DNA from: Tachypleus tridentatus
Taxonomy: Eukaryota; Arthropoda; Merostomata; Xiphosura; Limulidae
DNA length: 64,000 nt
Direction of reading: 5' to 3'
NCBI RefSeq assembly: GCF_004210375.1
Contig: NC_134828.1
Location: forward strand, 19,770,400-19,834,399
Shown here: positions 48,053-60,580 of the stretch, one piece after another
Numbering within the stretch: position 1 is the first letter of the stretch
Layout: each line of letters starts with the position of its first letter
Program-made: the position numbers and the translations under genes
Notes under the pieces: model-generated
Told to the model about the DNA's origin: nothing
Seen by the model: the letters and a program-made list of their open reading frames with translations, nothing else
The model's database searches: none

Positions 48053-48488
48053 ACTGTATCGATTATCCAAAGATAGTACGACTTGTTCTATCTTTTAAAA
48101 ACACCATCAACTATATGATAAATGGAGTAAACTTCAAAGAGAATACAAACAATAAAAACACTGTAAACTCTATGATAATTGAAAACCTAAGTAACAGTAT
48201 ACAAACATTAAAAACACTTTCAATTGTATGTTAAGTGGTACACACACAACAACATTAAAATACTATCAACTCTATCTTAAGTGGAGTACACAACAAATAT
48301 ACAAACATTAAAACACAATCAACTCTGTGTTATGTGGAGTACACAACAAATACAATACAAACATTAAAACGCAATCAACTCTGTGTTATGTGGAGTACAC
48401 AACAAATACAATACAAACATTAAAACACAATCAACTGTGTTAAATGGAGTACACAACAAAAATACAAACATTAAAACACTATCAATTT
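48053..48488. repeat. ~55-bp minisatellite, left part (array C), copy 3
   Basis: Counterpart of 10972-11404. Confidence 0.84.
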
Positions 48489-49646
48489 TATACTCTTCAA
48501 AAACAGAAACGCATAATGCAAAATTTGAGACAAATTGTTAACAAGTTTATTCCGGGTAGTTCTGTATGACATGTGTGAAACTTTGCACATTCACTGCTGA
48601 ACATCCAAAGTCTGCAAAGGCGAAGTCCACGCTCACTAGTTGATGTTTAACGTCACTCAAAGTCAATAACGAGTGTGCTCCCCGTGAGCATCAATAACTG
48701 CTTGGCATCTTCTGCCCATGGAAGCGATGAGATGACGAATCACATCCTGTGGAATGGTTGTCCACTCAGCCTGCAAAGCTACTGCAAGCTGAGGTAGAGT
48801 CTGCAGTTGAGGTTGTCGCCGTCGCAGACGTCGGTACAACTCGTCCCAAAGATGTTCGATGGGGTTTTAAATCTGGTGATCCGGAGAGCCAGGAAAAACG
48901 TTGATGTTGTGGTGTCTCAAGAAGACAGTAGTTAGTCGGCTGTGTGTGAGGACGGGCGTTGTCATGTTGAAAACGTCGTTGAAGTTCACCATGATGGGTT
49001 GTACATGAGGCCTAAGGATCTCGTCGACGGTTGCGTACGGTCTGATCGGAAATCCTATGCAACCTTGTATGGTTGAGGCAGTAGACTGCAACAGTGGTGG
49101 TCCTATCCCGAAGGTGACGTTTTGCGATCTTGTGCGGGCGTGGTCACACGAGGTTTGGCAGATCGTGGACGGTCACGAGTTGATACATATTGTTGGTGAC
49201 GATTCCATATCCTTGTGATGGTGCTTGGGTGGACGTTCACAGCTCTGGCAACATCAGATCGAAATTCGCCTGCTTCCAAGCGACAAATGGCGTTGTTGCG
49301 TTGTGCTTCCGTCAGTCTTGGCGTAATTGTATTGCGTGTCGGTCGCTTAACACTGAGCTATGGAAACCGAGAACCCGTCACTTTTATAGGGATTTTGCAC
49401 ATGTTGCACTTGCAAAACATGCAGATCTCTCAAACAAATTTATTGGACACGAATGCGTTTTTTGGCGAAAAAATCCGATGTTTTTCTCCTTTTACAAAGT
49501 GCACAACTTTTATTGTCATTTTGGTGTGACAATCAGTGCCTTAACACGTGTAACATCACATACTCTGAGCTTGTAACGTTATTACATATATTTCTCTTTA
49601 AAATAACAAATATATTCCTTTTGAGTTTCTTATTTTGAAGAGTATA
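48489..49646 (-). mobile_element. Internally deleted Tc1/mariner element with intact ends (copy 3)
   Basis: 1,158 bp with the same ends and the same internal deletion. A minus-strand open piece at 48867-49091 reads through the 'TTVFLRHHNINVFPGSPDH' region, which is interrupted in copies 1 and 2. Confidence 0.88.
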
Positions 49647-50113
49647 TTATTCACTGTATCGACTATCCACGATAGTACGACTTTTTCTATCTTTTAAAAA
49701 CACCATCAACTATATGACAAATGGAGTAAACAACAAACAGAATACAAACAATAAAAACACTGTAAACTCTATGATAATTGAAAAACCTAAGAAACAGTAT
49801 ACAAACATTAAAAACACTATTTACTCTATTTTAAGTGGAGTACACAACAAATACAATACAAACATTAAAACACAATCAACTGTGTTATGTGGGGTACACA
49901 ACAAAATACAAATATTAAAACAGTATTCATTACAAAATAAGTGGAGTGCACAGCAAACATTAAAAAACACAATATCAGTTCTATGCTAAGTAGAGTACAC
50001 TACTAATAAAATACAAACATAAGAAACACCGTCAACTCTATGTAAAGTGAAATAAATAACAAACAGAACAGAAACATTAAAAACACGATCATCTTTATGT
50101 TAAGTAGAGTACA
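49647..50113. repeat. ~55-bp minisatellite, right part (array C), copy 3
   Basis: One unit shorter than in copies 1 and 2 (about 55 bp missing near 49975). Confidence 0.8.
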
Positions 50114-50652
50114 ACAGACTGATAAACAGACTGAAACCAGGCGGTCAATAAGAAGTATATTTTATTTTCACTGAGCTCAAGATAGAACGTGACACCTTGG
50201 TTACCGACTCGTCACAATCTTGACTGAATGTGGTTTGAACAAACCATTTGAAAATCTTTTTTGTTGACAGATTCTGAAGACTATGTCAACTTTTAACTTT
50301 GTTCCCGGTTATTTTTGTTCTAGTTACTAAAATTATCAGTTATTTATTTTGAACAACACGGAAGTTTTATAAAACAGACAAAAAACATGTCACTAACATT
50401 TGAAGACAAATTTTCTAAAGTTCGACTTTCCTAAGACAGATGTTTGTGAATCGAACACATGTGTATCAGCGTATATTTCAAAAGACACACTTATGTCAAA
50501 ACACGGTAGCTGTAACTTACTGTGGAATATTACAGTGCATGTTTCTCTCAACTTCTATTTAAAGGAAATAATTTTAACTTTGTAGATATTCAAGATCTGG
50601 GAAGCCAGACATTTTGAAACCAGTGAAACCTATCTTGACGACTGCGTGGAGG

Positions 50653-50925
50653 TTTGTTTGCTTGTTTTGAATATTACGAAAAAAACACGGGGGGCTATCT
50701 ACGTTAACAGTCGCTAATTTAGCAGTGTAAAACGAGACGGAAGGCAGCCACTCATCAACATCTACCGCCAACACTTGGGCTACTTTTTACCAATAAACAG
50801 GAGGATTGATCGTAATATTATAACGCTTCAACGGCTGAAAGGGCCTGCATATTTGGTGTGACAAGGATTCGAACTCACAACTTCAGATTGCGAGTCGAGC
50901 GCCATAACCACGAGGCCATCCTTGG
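50653..50925 (-). repeat. Near-full-length tRNA-derived SINE (copy 3)
   Basis: Counterpart of 13611-13885. On the minus strand the head reads 'gatggcctcgtggttatggc', closer to the family consensus than in copies 1 and 2, where it is 'gatggactcgtggttatggc'. Confidence 0.75.
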
Positions 50926-51647
50926 TCAATGTGGAGAACGAACCTTCTATTTCTCTTTCTATGTTCCTTAACTTAGAAATGACCACTTGAGGTACATTGG
51001 TCAAGGTAAATAATATACACATCACATTTTCCTACCATCATAGATATTCATCTAGTGATACATTTTCAGGTTTCCTTCACTTGTGTTTATTATTATTCAC
51101 CCACGTTTTAAATAACACTGGGGTGAACATGATCCCTTTCTCGTTTTTCTATTTCAACACCACCCATCCACCACCAACCGCCAACCACCAGCCCGCGGCT
51201 TGACACGAGCGGAAGTAGGATCTATTTCAATTCATCCCCTATCAACAACACCCCTTTACACACCTAACGAGCATGAAAGAAAAAAATCATTAAGGTTATT
51301 AATTCAATCTGCTATAGCTAACACAGTTCTTAGACAGAACATTTCATTCACTATATAATCATAAAATTTAACCCTCTACATTGAGGGCCACATCATCAGA
51401 CTCCAATTTATTATCACACTCAACAGAGAGATATAAACTTTAACTAACAGAGAAAAATAATTATGTCAAAGAACTAAATATACAGCACTAGAACAAATGT
51501 CCTTGTTCCATACCAGAAGGTGTTATTTATGAAGCAATTGTAAACAAATGCCCGAGTAGAGAAGAGAAGGTAGTGTGTGAATACAATAACATTTATGAAT
51601 TGTTATTTTGGCCTGTAAAACTTGTTTTAAGCATTTTTTTGTCAAAA

Positions 51648-52075
51648 CACAGATATAAAACTATTTGGTATAATAGGGAAGGCTTTTGATATGGTGTTTT
51701 TTTTCATAAATCACTTCTTTGCTCAGACAGTTAGTCTGAACTTGTTGTAAAGTTATGCCTCATCATGTGCCCCATGTTAAAAGGTATAAAATTTTTATAT
51801 AAAACTATTTTGTATAATAGGGAAGGCTTTTGATATGGTGTTTTTTCATAAATCACTTCTTTGTTCAGACAGTCAGTCTGAACTAAAGTTATGCCTCATC
51901 ATGTGCCCCAGGTTAAAAGGTATAAAATTTTATATAAAACTATTTTGTATAATAGGGAAGGCTTTTGATATGGTGTTTTTTTTCATAAATCACTTCTTTG
52001 TTCAGACAGTTAGTCTAAACTTGTTGTAAAGTTATGCCTCATCATGTGCCCCAGGTTAAAAGGTATAAAATTTTT
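51648..52075. repeat. 137-bp tandem repeat, three units (copy 3)
   Basis: Units start near 51657, 51801 and 51938; one middle unit fewer than in copies 1 and 2. Confidence 0.9.
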
Positions 52076-52593
52076 TGATTTTCTAGTATGTCTGTTTAAG
52101 TTTCGTTTATATCCTTTCTCTTTATAAGTGAATGTAAAATGTATTGGTTTACAGTTTTTCTCACATATATATGTTAAAATAAGTGTTATTTCACAGTTTG
52201 GATTCTGAAATCTAAATTACAAGAATTCAGTTCTGGGTTTTATTGATTTACTTATTGTTATAATGTTTGACTAAATAGTTTTCTTCATCATGAATATAAA
52301 ATTAATGTTTTTCATATTTTGTTTTTTCAAAAGGGTTTTATTTCCTTCTATCAAATAAGTACTTTATTTGTGTTTTTTATAAATTTATGTTTTCTTTGAA
52401 ATTCATAATTACTTTCCTTGTACTATTCAGTTCAAGCTAAAAAAGATTTCTATTTTAATAACATTTGTTGTCCATTGTTAAATGGTCGTATTTTATATCA
52501 TTTATGCATTCAGAGTCCGTTAAAATTACTGTCTATTAAATTGAACAGGTTATTTTTTGTTTAAATAATCTTGTGCTTGGTAGGCCTTTTTTT

Positions 52594-52731
52594 CAAGCCC
52601 GGCATGACCAGATGGATAAGGCACTCGACTTGTAAGCTAAAAGTCGCGGTTTCGAATCCCCGTCATATCAAACATGGTCGCCATTTTAGACGTGGGGGCA
52701 TTATAATGTGACGGTCAATATTTTGTTTTGG
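52594..52731 (+). repeat. tRNA-derived SINE head, copy 4
   Basis: Opens the fourth unit, with 'caagcccggcatgaccagat' at its start. Confidence 0.72.
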
Positions 52732-52942
52732 ATGTAAAATTTCAATGGACATACATCTGGATGGAACACAAAAGAAGCCCAAATAACTTTAAAAAGTGTC
52801 TTTCTTTTGTTTGTTTCTTCCTGGAATATACTTCCAGCTACAAATAATGGTTGTTTATATAGTTAGAATTGTTTAATGAAACTTTGAAAAGGTAAAATAT
52901 TGTCTTTACATATTACTGATCATCCCGGTTGGTACATTTGTG

Positions 52943-53157
52943 AAGACCCCAACAATGGCTGACATGTTGGCTATGACATCAATAAAATGTATTTTTTCTC
53001 GCACAATGAAGAAAGTTAGAAATACAGTGAATATAATTTCTGTCTTTCTAAGGACTGTAACATCGCTTAGTGGCAAGAAGTTTAAGAAATTATACAAGAA
53101 CAATATACCTATCGCTCCGATACTTCCTCTGATGAAAATTATTAAATATTGCAACAA
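52943..53157 (-). pseudogene. Inverted fragment of a transporter exon (middle part), copy 4
   Basis: Best-preserved version of the fragment: minus ORF 52906-53157 reads 'QYLIIFIRGSIGAIGILF', 'LPLSDVTVL' and 'FIVREKIHFIDVIA'. The residues 'FIRG' and 'REK' also occur in the + strand gene of this unit but not in copies 1-3, so they look ancestral. Confidence 0.86.
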
Positions 53158-53189
53158 AATATAGTATTATGTTTTGTTTCTGTGTGAAT

Positions 53190-53255
53190 GAAAGGCGAAA
53201 CGTTGTCCTCTACTTTATTTTAATAAAAGGTTTAATACCCATACCAGCCGTCTTG
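53190..53255. repeat. Single remaining arm of the palindrome, copy 4
   Basis: Only the right arm ('ggcgaaacgttgtcctctac' to 'ataccagccgtcttgag') is present; the left arm and centre are deleted. Confidence 0.6.
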
Positions 53256-54104
53256 AGATACATTTTTATTTCAAGTGTGTTTCTCGTCTTCAAGAATGAT
53301 CTCAAAACAGAAGACGAAAGTCTATTAAAACGTTTTCCTCACACTTGTGTTTCTACAACAGACAGCAGCTGTATAACTAAGCTTCAGATAAATACATATG
53401 TTCATGTCACCATTTCTCTTGAAACTTTAACCCATGTACAGCTTTTCATGACTTATTTTAGATAATATATGCTCAATAGAGGTCACTACAATATTGTGAT
53501 ATTTTTTCTCCCTCAATTTGTTATTTATTTCATTCAAACTTATGTATTATTATTGTCTGTAGTCTTTATGATAAACAAATTCTAATTATTTAATAATAAC
53601 TTTAATATTCTTATTGTTAATCAACTACTAATTACAGATTTGTTTTTATCCATTTTTCCTCTACTTGGTGGGACTCAATCCTCGGTCTTACAAACTGAGG
53701 TAAAGTTTTTATAAATCCTTCATTTCCTTAAAACTATGAGTCTGTACTGTGGTGTTAACTACTTATGTTAAAGTTGCAAAGAAAGCATCAGGCAAGCAGC
53801 TGTGACTTATAAAATGAAAACAAGTTAACAGTAAGTACCTGTATCAGGTTTATATTATTATATAAAATATTAACCATTAGAAAAATAATATTTTATCTTA
53901 ACAACCTTGACTTGAAGACCTAAATGTACCTGTATTTGCCTGCAGTCTTTACACATGTTCCACATAAGTGTAAAAAATTCAAACTTGCACTTTCACGTGC
54001 ATGTGTACATTACTTGACACGTCACATCACGTGACAAAAACAAAACTTAAAATTTGCAAATTTTCATCAGAATGCAGTTTTCAGATGGGTGTTTTTTAAT
54101 GTTA

Positions 54105-54225
54105 TCGTGTAGTTTGTATTTGAATTTCGCACAAAGCTACACGCTATCCATACATAATTTAGTAATGCAAGACCAGAGGGAAGGAAGCCAGTCATCAACA
54201 TCTACTGCCAATTCTAAGTACACTT
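54105..54225 (-). repeat. SINE tail fragment (copy 4)
   Basis: Counterpart of 17325-17450, closer to the family consensus ('aatttcgcacaaagctacac'). Confidence 0.62.
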
Positions 54226-54683
54226 TGTAGATGATTATAGAGATATTGGTTGTGCAGGTTTCTTGGATCCATCCTATTTTTTATTACCTGAATGAGACAT
54301 TGCATTACAGAATTGATGATTGGTCCAGTATTAGTAGACGTAGATGTAACACATACGAATTTGGTTGTTTTTCCGAGATGTATATGTGTATATAATATTT
54401 TGTGAACTGCTTTCGGATCATATTTTCTTTTCCCTGGGTTTTCATAAGTTTCAAAGCCACACGACAATGACCAAGTGATGAAGAGAACATGACCTTTGTT
54501 TGTAGTAACCAATGGACAGTTGGTGCACTCCAAATAGCTGAGTCACCAACTCATTTCCGCATAAGAGTACAAAAATATTTTAATATCCAATTTCCAATTA
54601 TTAAAAGCCTTTCTTGAAATATTCGTAGCTTTAACTTTTAAAGTTATGTAGTTGAAGTGTAACATTTAGTTCATTTTGTTTTC

Positions 54684-54716
54684 TATATAAAAGATTTACA
54701 CCTTTTTCACTTCATT
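54684..54716 (+). promoter_or_regulatory. Putative core promoter of the transporter gene (copy 4)
   Basis: TATATAA at 54684-54690 and initiator TCATT with +1 A at 54714. The bases around the TATA have changed relative to copies 2 and 3, but the motif pair and its ~30-base spacing are kept. Confidence 0.5.
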
Positions 54717-54986
54717 CAAGTTTTGCTCAACAGATGCCACTACTATGAGAATATGCTGTACAGATGTTTTACAGTCTTAACCGGATTGTATTTATACGGT
54801 TTACTCTCAAACACATGCCATTTTACATTTTTATTAAGAAGACAGTCTAGGTATTGTTATATAACTTCAAACGAAATCACATCATTTTACGTTTATTATT
54901 TGAAAGGTTCAAGTTTTGATGTAAAGACAAGAGTCTTTACGTTTGATGTTTGAAGTTTTACTGGAAAGATTCTTTTACTGCTTTCG
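54714..54986 (+). other. Putative non-coding first exon (copy 4)
   Basis: Ends at the conserved donor 'cg|gtaagtaact' (GT at 54987). The upstream ORF is shifted compared with copy 2, consistent with the exon being untranslated. Confidence 0.45.
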
Positions 54987-55522
54987 GTAAGTAACTTTCA
55001 TTTTGTCTCCAAGGAATCTGTTTAAAATCAGACATAGTAATCTGAAGGATTTATTCTAATCCAGTTTATACTTGGTTTGGTACTGAAATATGTTTATTTA
55101 CTATGAGATTAGTGTGGTATAGATAAAAGTTTGTGTGACAGAATTCTTTAGATATAAACATAAATTAACACATAAAGAAGTTATCAAAATGCAAACAGAA
55201 TGATAAACGATTAAAAATATCGAGTGTAATGTAACACACAAAATCGTGGAGACAAAGGTCAGAAAATCTAACTACATCTCAGTTTTAAACATATATACGC
55301 TATACAAGTAAAACTGTCTGTGTGGATATTGTTTTCACAATTTCTGGTTTATGGCCTCAAAGAACCAGTGACCATAAATATCAGTTAATTTATTTAAGAA
55401 CCAACTTATCACAGATTAGAAAATTTATATCCACTGATAAACGGAGGTTTTTAGATGTAATTCTCTTCCAAATGGAGATAATCATGTTGTGAAGAAACAA
55501 AGACACAGATCGATAAATAACT

Positions 55523-56385
55523 TATCCACAGTACCACACAACAAAATATAAGAAAATATCCACAATACCATACACTAAAATATAGCAAAATATCCACAGT
55601 ACCACACACTAAAATAAAGAATATATCCACAGTACAATACGTTAAAATATAACAAAATATCCACTGTATAATATTCTAAAATATATAGAGTACCATATAT
55701 TAAAATACGACAAAATATCCACAGTACCATACATTAAAATAAAACAAAATATTCACAGTACCATACACTAAAATATAACAAAAATCCACAGTACATACAG
55801 TAAAGTATAACAGACAATCCATAGTACAATGCACTAAAATATATCAAAATATACACAGTTCCATACATTAAAATATAACAAAATATCCACAGTACCATAT
55901 ACATTAAAATAAAACAGAATGTTCACAGTACCATACACTAAAATATAACAAAATATCTACAGTACCATACATTAAAATAAAACAGAATGTTCACAGTACC
56001 ATACACTAAAATATTACAAAAATCCACAGTACATACAGTAAAGAGTGACAGAATATCCATAGTAAAATACACTAAAATATAACAAAAATCCACAGTACAT
56101 ACAGTTAAGTATGACAGAATATCCATAGTAAAATACACTATCATATTCTAAAATATACATCGTATCATACATAAAAGTATAATAAAATATGCATAGTAAC
56201 ATACTCTAAAATGTAACAAAATATCCTCTGTACCATACATTAAGTGTGATAACATATCCACAGTACACACAAAAATATCACAAAATATTCGCAGTACCAT
56301 ATACTATAACATAAACAAATATCCACAGTATTATACACTAAAAGACAACACAATTTCCACCGTATTATGCACTAATATAAAATAA
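55523..56385 (+). repeat. ~35-bp minisatellite (array A), copy 4
   Basis: Longest version, about 860 bp. It includes a local higher-order duplication around 55870-56010, where 'acagaatgttcacagtacca' recurs. Confidence 0.87.
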
Positions 56386-56824
56386 AAGAAAAGTAGTTAA
56401 AAACAAGGGTCTTTTGAGGAATAATGAAAATAAATACAGTTAGAACTCTTTATATCTAATACATGGGAAAAATTGTTGTACGTCTCTGATCTAGAAAATC
56501 ATTTGTGATAACAGGATAATTGATAACCAGGGACGGCAACATGACTTTCTTCTGGACGAGTATTCTTATTTTATAAAGACGTAAGTTGTATTTCTGAACC
56601 AAACAAAGAGTATTCATGGTTTTAAGATTGAAATAAAACTGTAATATTTTCTGTGTAAACTGTAATGGTTAGTGAGTTATCAACAATAACTAAATAATAA
56701 TTTGATTTATTATTGTCAGAAATAAGTGTTCAGTTTTTTAATGAATTTTGAATTTTTCTACTACATGTTTTTTGAACATATGTTAATAGCTTACAGATTT
56801 TTTGTTTTTTCTATCTTATTCTAG

Positions 56825-57883
56825 ATTGTCCGAACAAAGTTCACTATAAATAAGAAAGAATATGAAAAACAGGAATACGGAAAGAGGAAACACTTCCTTT
56901 GAAGTGTCAAAGACATTTGGATCTCCCTTTCAGAAAATCAAATTTCCTGGTATTGGAATTATTCTAACTGTATTTCAGTGTATTGCTCAATGTATTCAAT
57001 TAATGCTGGTTAAACTTACTCCAGGTGTCTCCAGACAGGTTATTTTGATTTACCGTGGAATATACATGGCTGCTTTCTGTGTACCAATTATTTTACATAG
57101 CCGTCACTCTTTCTTACCGAATATTCTGTTCCAGTATTTAATAATTTTCATCCGAGGAATCACTGGAACGATAGGTATATTGTTCTTGTATAATTCGTTA
57201 AACTTCTTGCCACTAAGCGATGTTACAGTTCTTACAAAGACAGAAATTATATTCACTGTAATTCTAGCTTTCTTCATTCTGCGAGAAAAATACATTTTAT
57301 TGACGTAATAGCCATCCCGTTAGCCATTGTTGGGATCATCCTAATTAGTTGTCCATCTTTTTTTTTGGACGATTGGACAGTAAATTGGATGCACAATCTC
57401 GAATTGTTGGTCGTTACTAGCTGTTGGTTATGGTTTTTCACCTCGTTGACGACTATCATAGTGCGTAGAATAAAATCTTTAAACTATGCTGTGGTTATGT
57501 TCTCTTACTGTGCCATCCAGACTCTACTGTTATGCACTTATCAGTTTATTGTTAACGATACTGTATTTCCAGAATGTGGAACTGTGATTTGGTTCATATT
57601 TGGAATTGGAATACTTAGTTTTGTCACTCAGTATTTTTATGTTAACGCCCTCTACGTTGAAAAGGCTAGTTGTGTGGCTTTAGTGGGTTCCTTGGAAATT
57701 GTTTTTTCTTTTATCTTTCAAATCACGATAACTGGTGAAGATGTAACTTTGTCGAGTGTGGTAGGTGCAGTGTTCATTACATTAGCAGTAGTAATGAAAG
57801 CATGTCTTCAATGGTATTCTGAAAGTCCTGAGAGTTTTTGGAAAGCTTTGAACAAAATAGGCTTACGATACTTTAATAGTTAA
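56825..57883 (+). pseudogene. EamA/SLC35G-type transporter, coding exon with four one-base losses (copy 4)
   Basis: The most diverged transporter copy. The acceptor is TAG at 56822-56824. An in-frame TAA lies between the acceptor and ATG 56862, which supports 56862 (and its equivalents elsewhere) as the real start. The frame is open to about residue 141 (56862-57308), then single bases are missing in an A-run near 57290, a T-run near 57360, at 'ttggtcgtt' near 57410 and in a T-run near 57437. The second EamA half then runs open to the stop at 57883 and includes 'FVTQYFYVNALYVEKASCVA' and 'ALVGSLEIVFSFIFQITITG'. Conservative substitutions (Val to Ile, Asp to Glu, Ile to Val) dominate its differences from copies 1-3, as expected if it was long under constraint. 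Confidence 0.83.
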
Positions 57884-58212
57884 TACAAGCTTCTACTAAA
57901 TTCTCTATACAGCAGTAATATGATCGATATGGACATTGAAATTCATAATATCATTTCTTAAAGTGTATTTGGAAGAAGTGTTTTTTAATCAACGTCTTAC
58001 TTTTAGTGAATCTTTATTTATTAAGATTAATAACCACTGATTAATAAGAATTTATAAATGTAATAAGAAAAAATGTTGAAACCTTTCTTTATGTAATCAA
58101 AATGCAAGAAAAGTATAAATAAATATTCCGTAATATAAATATTGTTGTTAATATTTTCTAAAAATTGATCTCTGAGGTCATTCATAGAAACCAAAAACAA
58201 TATTTGGAAACA

Positions 58213-58218
58213 AATAAA
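58213..58218 (+). promoter_or_regulatory. Candidate poly(A) signal, copy 4
   Basis: AATAAA conserved at the same distance as in the other copies despite surrounding changes. Confidence 0.38.
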
Positions 58219-59896
58219 ATAATATTATTACACAAAATTTATATATATCTCACAATTGAATTATCTAAAGACTAAACACAGTTTTAGATAGAAATTTACA
58301 TTGTAGGACTTTGGATTGTTTTTGTTTTCATACCATTAAAGTACAGAAACTTTATTGTATCATTTGTTAGAATGAGACCCTGAACGCAAGCTCTGACTGG
58401 TTTCCTCATAGGAGGTGAGGAGCAGAGAGCTCCATGAGGTGGAAACAATGATGCTGTACTTATAAAATATGGAACCAGAAAGGCGTGTAGCTAGGCTTAC
58501 ATTGCTGTTAGTCATAGTTCCACAAAGTGGAATCAGAGAGTGCATAACTATAGGAAAGCGTATAATGATTAAGTAATCATTGTTGATACTTCATGAACCA
58601 ACCACAAGAGAAAAATGTAGATCAATAAACACATCATCATATCTCTAGTAATGATAAAAGCCTAAGATTTACATTACATCTAGTTTATATACTATTTTAC
58701 ATAATCCTGAAGAGAATGAAGTGAAGTGATTAGTTCTGTTAAGGCACTACAGGTGGATCATATAACTTAGAGGATATCATCATATAAAGTATCAGCTTAC
58801 CGTTAGAGCTACCACTAATAAAATTAATTGTATTACGTAGATTTTACCATTAAATGCAAACAAATTATATTGTTAATTCATATCCATAATCATTTAAAGA
58901 GTTGCTTCAAAGGAAAATTATTACTGGAATGATGCAACTGTAATAACACTGTTACGTCAGTCATGCTTTTACTTACATTGAATACGTTTTCTATTCAATT
59001 TTATAGTCAATACTATTTTACCTTATTTGCATAAAATAATTTTCACATTATCTGTTGTAACATAATTATTTATATCTCTACATATTTACCACACATAATA
59101 ATTTAACATTGAAACTTACAAACACATAATGCGTATTTGAATATTTATAAATATTGTCTGGTGCTATTTGTTACATATATATTTATTCTACTTTCTGTGT
59201 TTGTAACTCCATTGTTATAAATATCCCTAATTTCGATTCGGTGGCATACCTTTAAGTCAGGTGATCTCACTACAAATTGTATGGTCTACAAAACAAGTCG
59301 TATTTATCGACCACATAAAATCAGTTTGTAAAAACATTCATATAAATTCACTTAAACAACATGTCAGAATTCATCAAGTGACTGCCCCTTGTTCCTCAGA
59401 GATCATAAGTCAAAGGGGTATGACCTGTCTTGGCCATGTTTCAGAGTTAAAGAGCCTTGATCGTATTTCAAGATGTCAAGTAAGGATGAAACAAACGTTA
59501 TCCACTTTACAGTGATTTCGATAATCAATTGAAACGTTCTGTTGATGATAAATCGGGGTACAACGAAACCTCTTTCTCTAGAGAAAGTCTACTGAAAGAG
59601 AAGTCAAGTCATGAACTGGTACTAAAGGTCTCACTCTAAGGTCGTTTTGTACGTGACAAAGGGTCCGTTAGACATAGAAAAACACTGTAATATTTGATAG
59701 CGTAATTCCTCTGTTCTTTAAAACCATTAGTCTTCTTTGAAATCATTGGTGGAATATTATCTGTTCCAGATGTCTTATCATGTGTTATTTTACGAGGTGT
59801 ACGTATATGAACATTTAGTATCTGATGTGCATTGGTAGGGAAAAGTAGCAACGAAAACATTATTAAAGGGCTATATCTTTTATACTAAAGCCATAG

Positions 59897-60200
59897 AACA
59901 CTGTTCTATTCACAGATGAGTCACGTTTTCGTACTGTCGGGTCTGATGGACTTCAACTTGTCTGGAGAAGAAGAAGGAAAACAAGATGACGACATACCAA
60001 TCACTGGAGTGTCCCTAGTGACGTGGATTGAGAGAGGCAACCACAGAATTTCACATACAGAGGAACCTGAATGCTTAACGTGTTAAAACCCCACGTAATT
60101 CCCTTCCTCAGAGACTACCATGATGTCACTTTATTGTAGCTGGACAATGCTTGTTTACACTCTGCACGTATCCATGCAGAATATGTTGTCGTAATGCTAT
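59897..60200 (+). pseudogene. Tc1/mariner-type transposase relic, truncated (copy 4)
   Basis: Only the part from 'FTDESRF' onward remains. A ~1.2 kb deletion joined 'agccatagaa' to 'cactgttctattcacag', removing the N-terminal half, the second-family SINE and the DM9-like ORF. The spacing and stops downstream resemble the other copies. Confidence 0.78.
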
Positions 60201-60284
60201 GACCACTATACTTACCACTACCTTCACTGGACTGAAGATATATGTGATGAGGTAGGATACAACACCTTCAAAGATTACAAAGAG

Positions 60285-60580
60285 AGCAGATAACAGTTGA
60301 TCCAGATATTGCAGGACAAGTGGCGTGGGATATTTCAATATAAAACAAGACATCTTGTGACCAGTAGTCTCAAGTGATTACCACAGAACAGAGAAACAAC
60401 TCATCCAAGTATAGCAGGACGAGTGGCAGAAGAGTCTTCAATATGGGATAACACATCTAGTAGCCAGTAATCTCCAGAGATTACCAGAGAACAGATATCA
60501 GTTTACCCATGTACTGCAAGACGACTGGCAGTATATTTTTCAATACAGGATAAGACGTCTGTAAGCAGTATGAGACGTAT
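60285..60580. repeat. 102-bp direct repeat, three units (copy 4)
   Basis: Counterpart of 6465-6765. Confidence 0.82.

Larger units (their letters stand above)
33686..52593 (+). repeat. Tandem ~18 kb unit, copy 3 (with gap)
   Basis: Third copy. It is 18,908 bp as written, but this includes 500 Ns and about 525 bp present on both sides of the gap; without these it is about 17.9 kb, like copy 2. It has many small deletions relative to copy 2, most densely at about 39540-40400 in the second half of the transporter ORF. That could be local decay or poor base quality. Confidence 0.93.

Noticed and set aside
59636-59860. Minus-strand ORF with a 'KTSGTDNIPP' stretch similar to reverse transcriptase 'K.aGpDgIp'
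   Set aside because: No other reverse-transcriptase motif lies in the expected positions, and the Pro of the motif is missing; likely chance.
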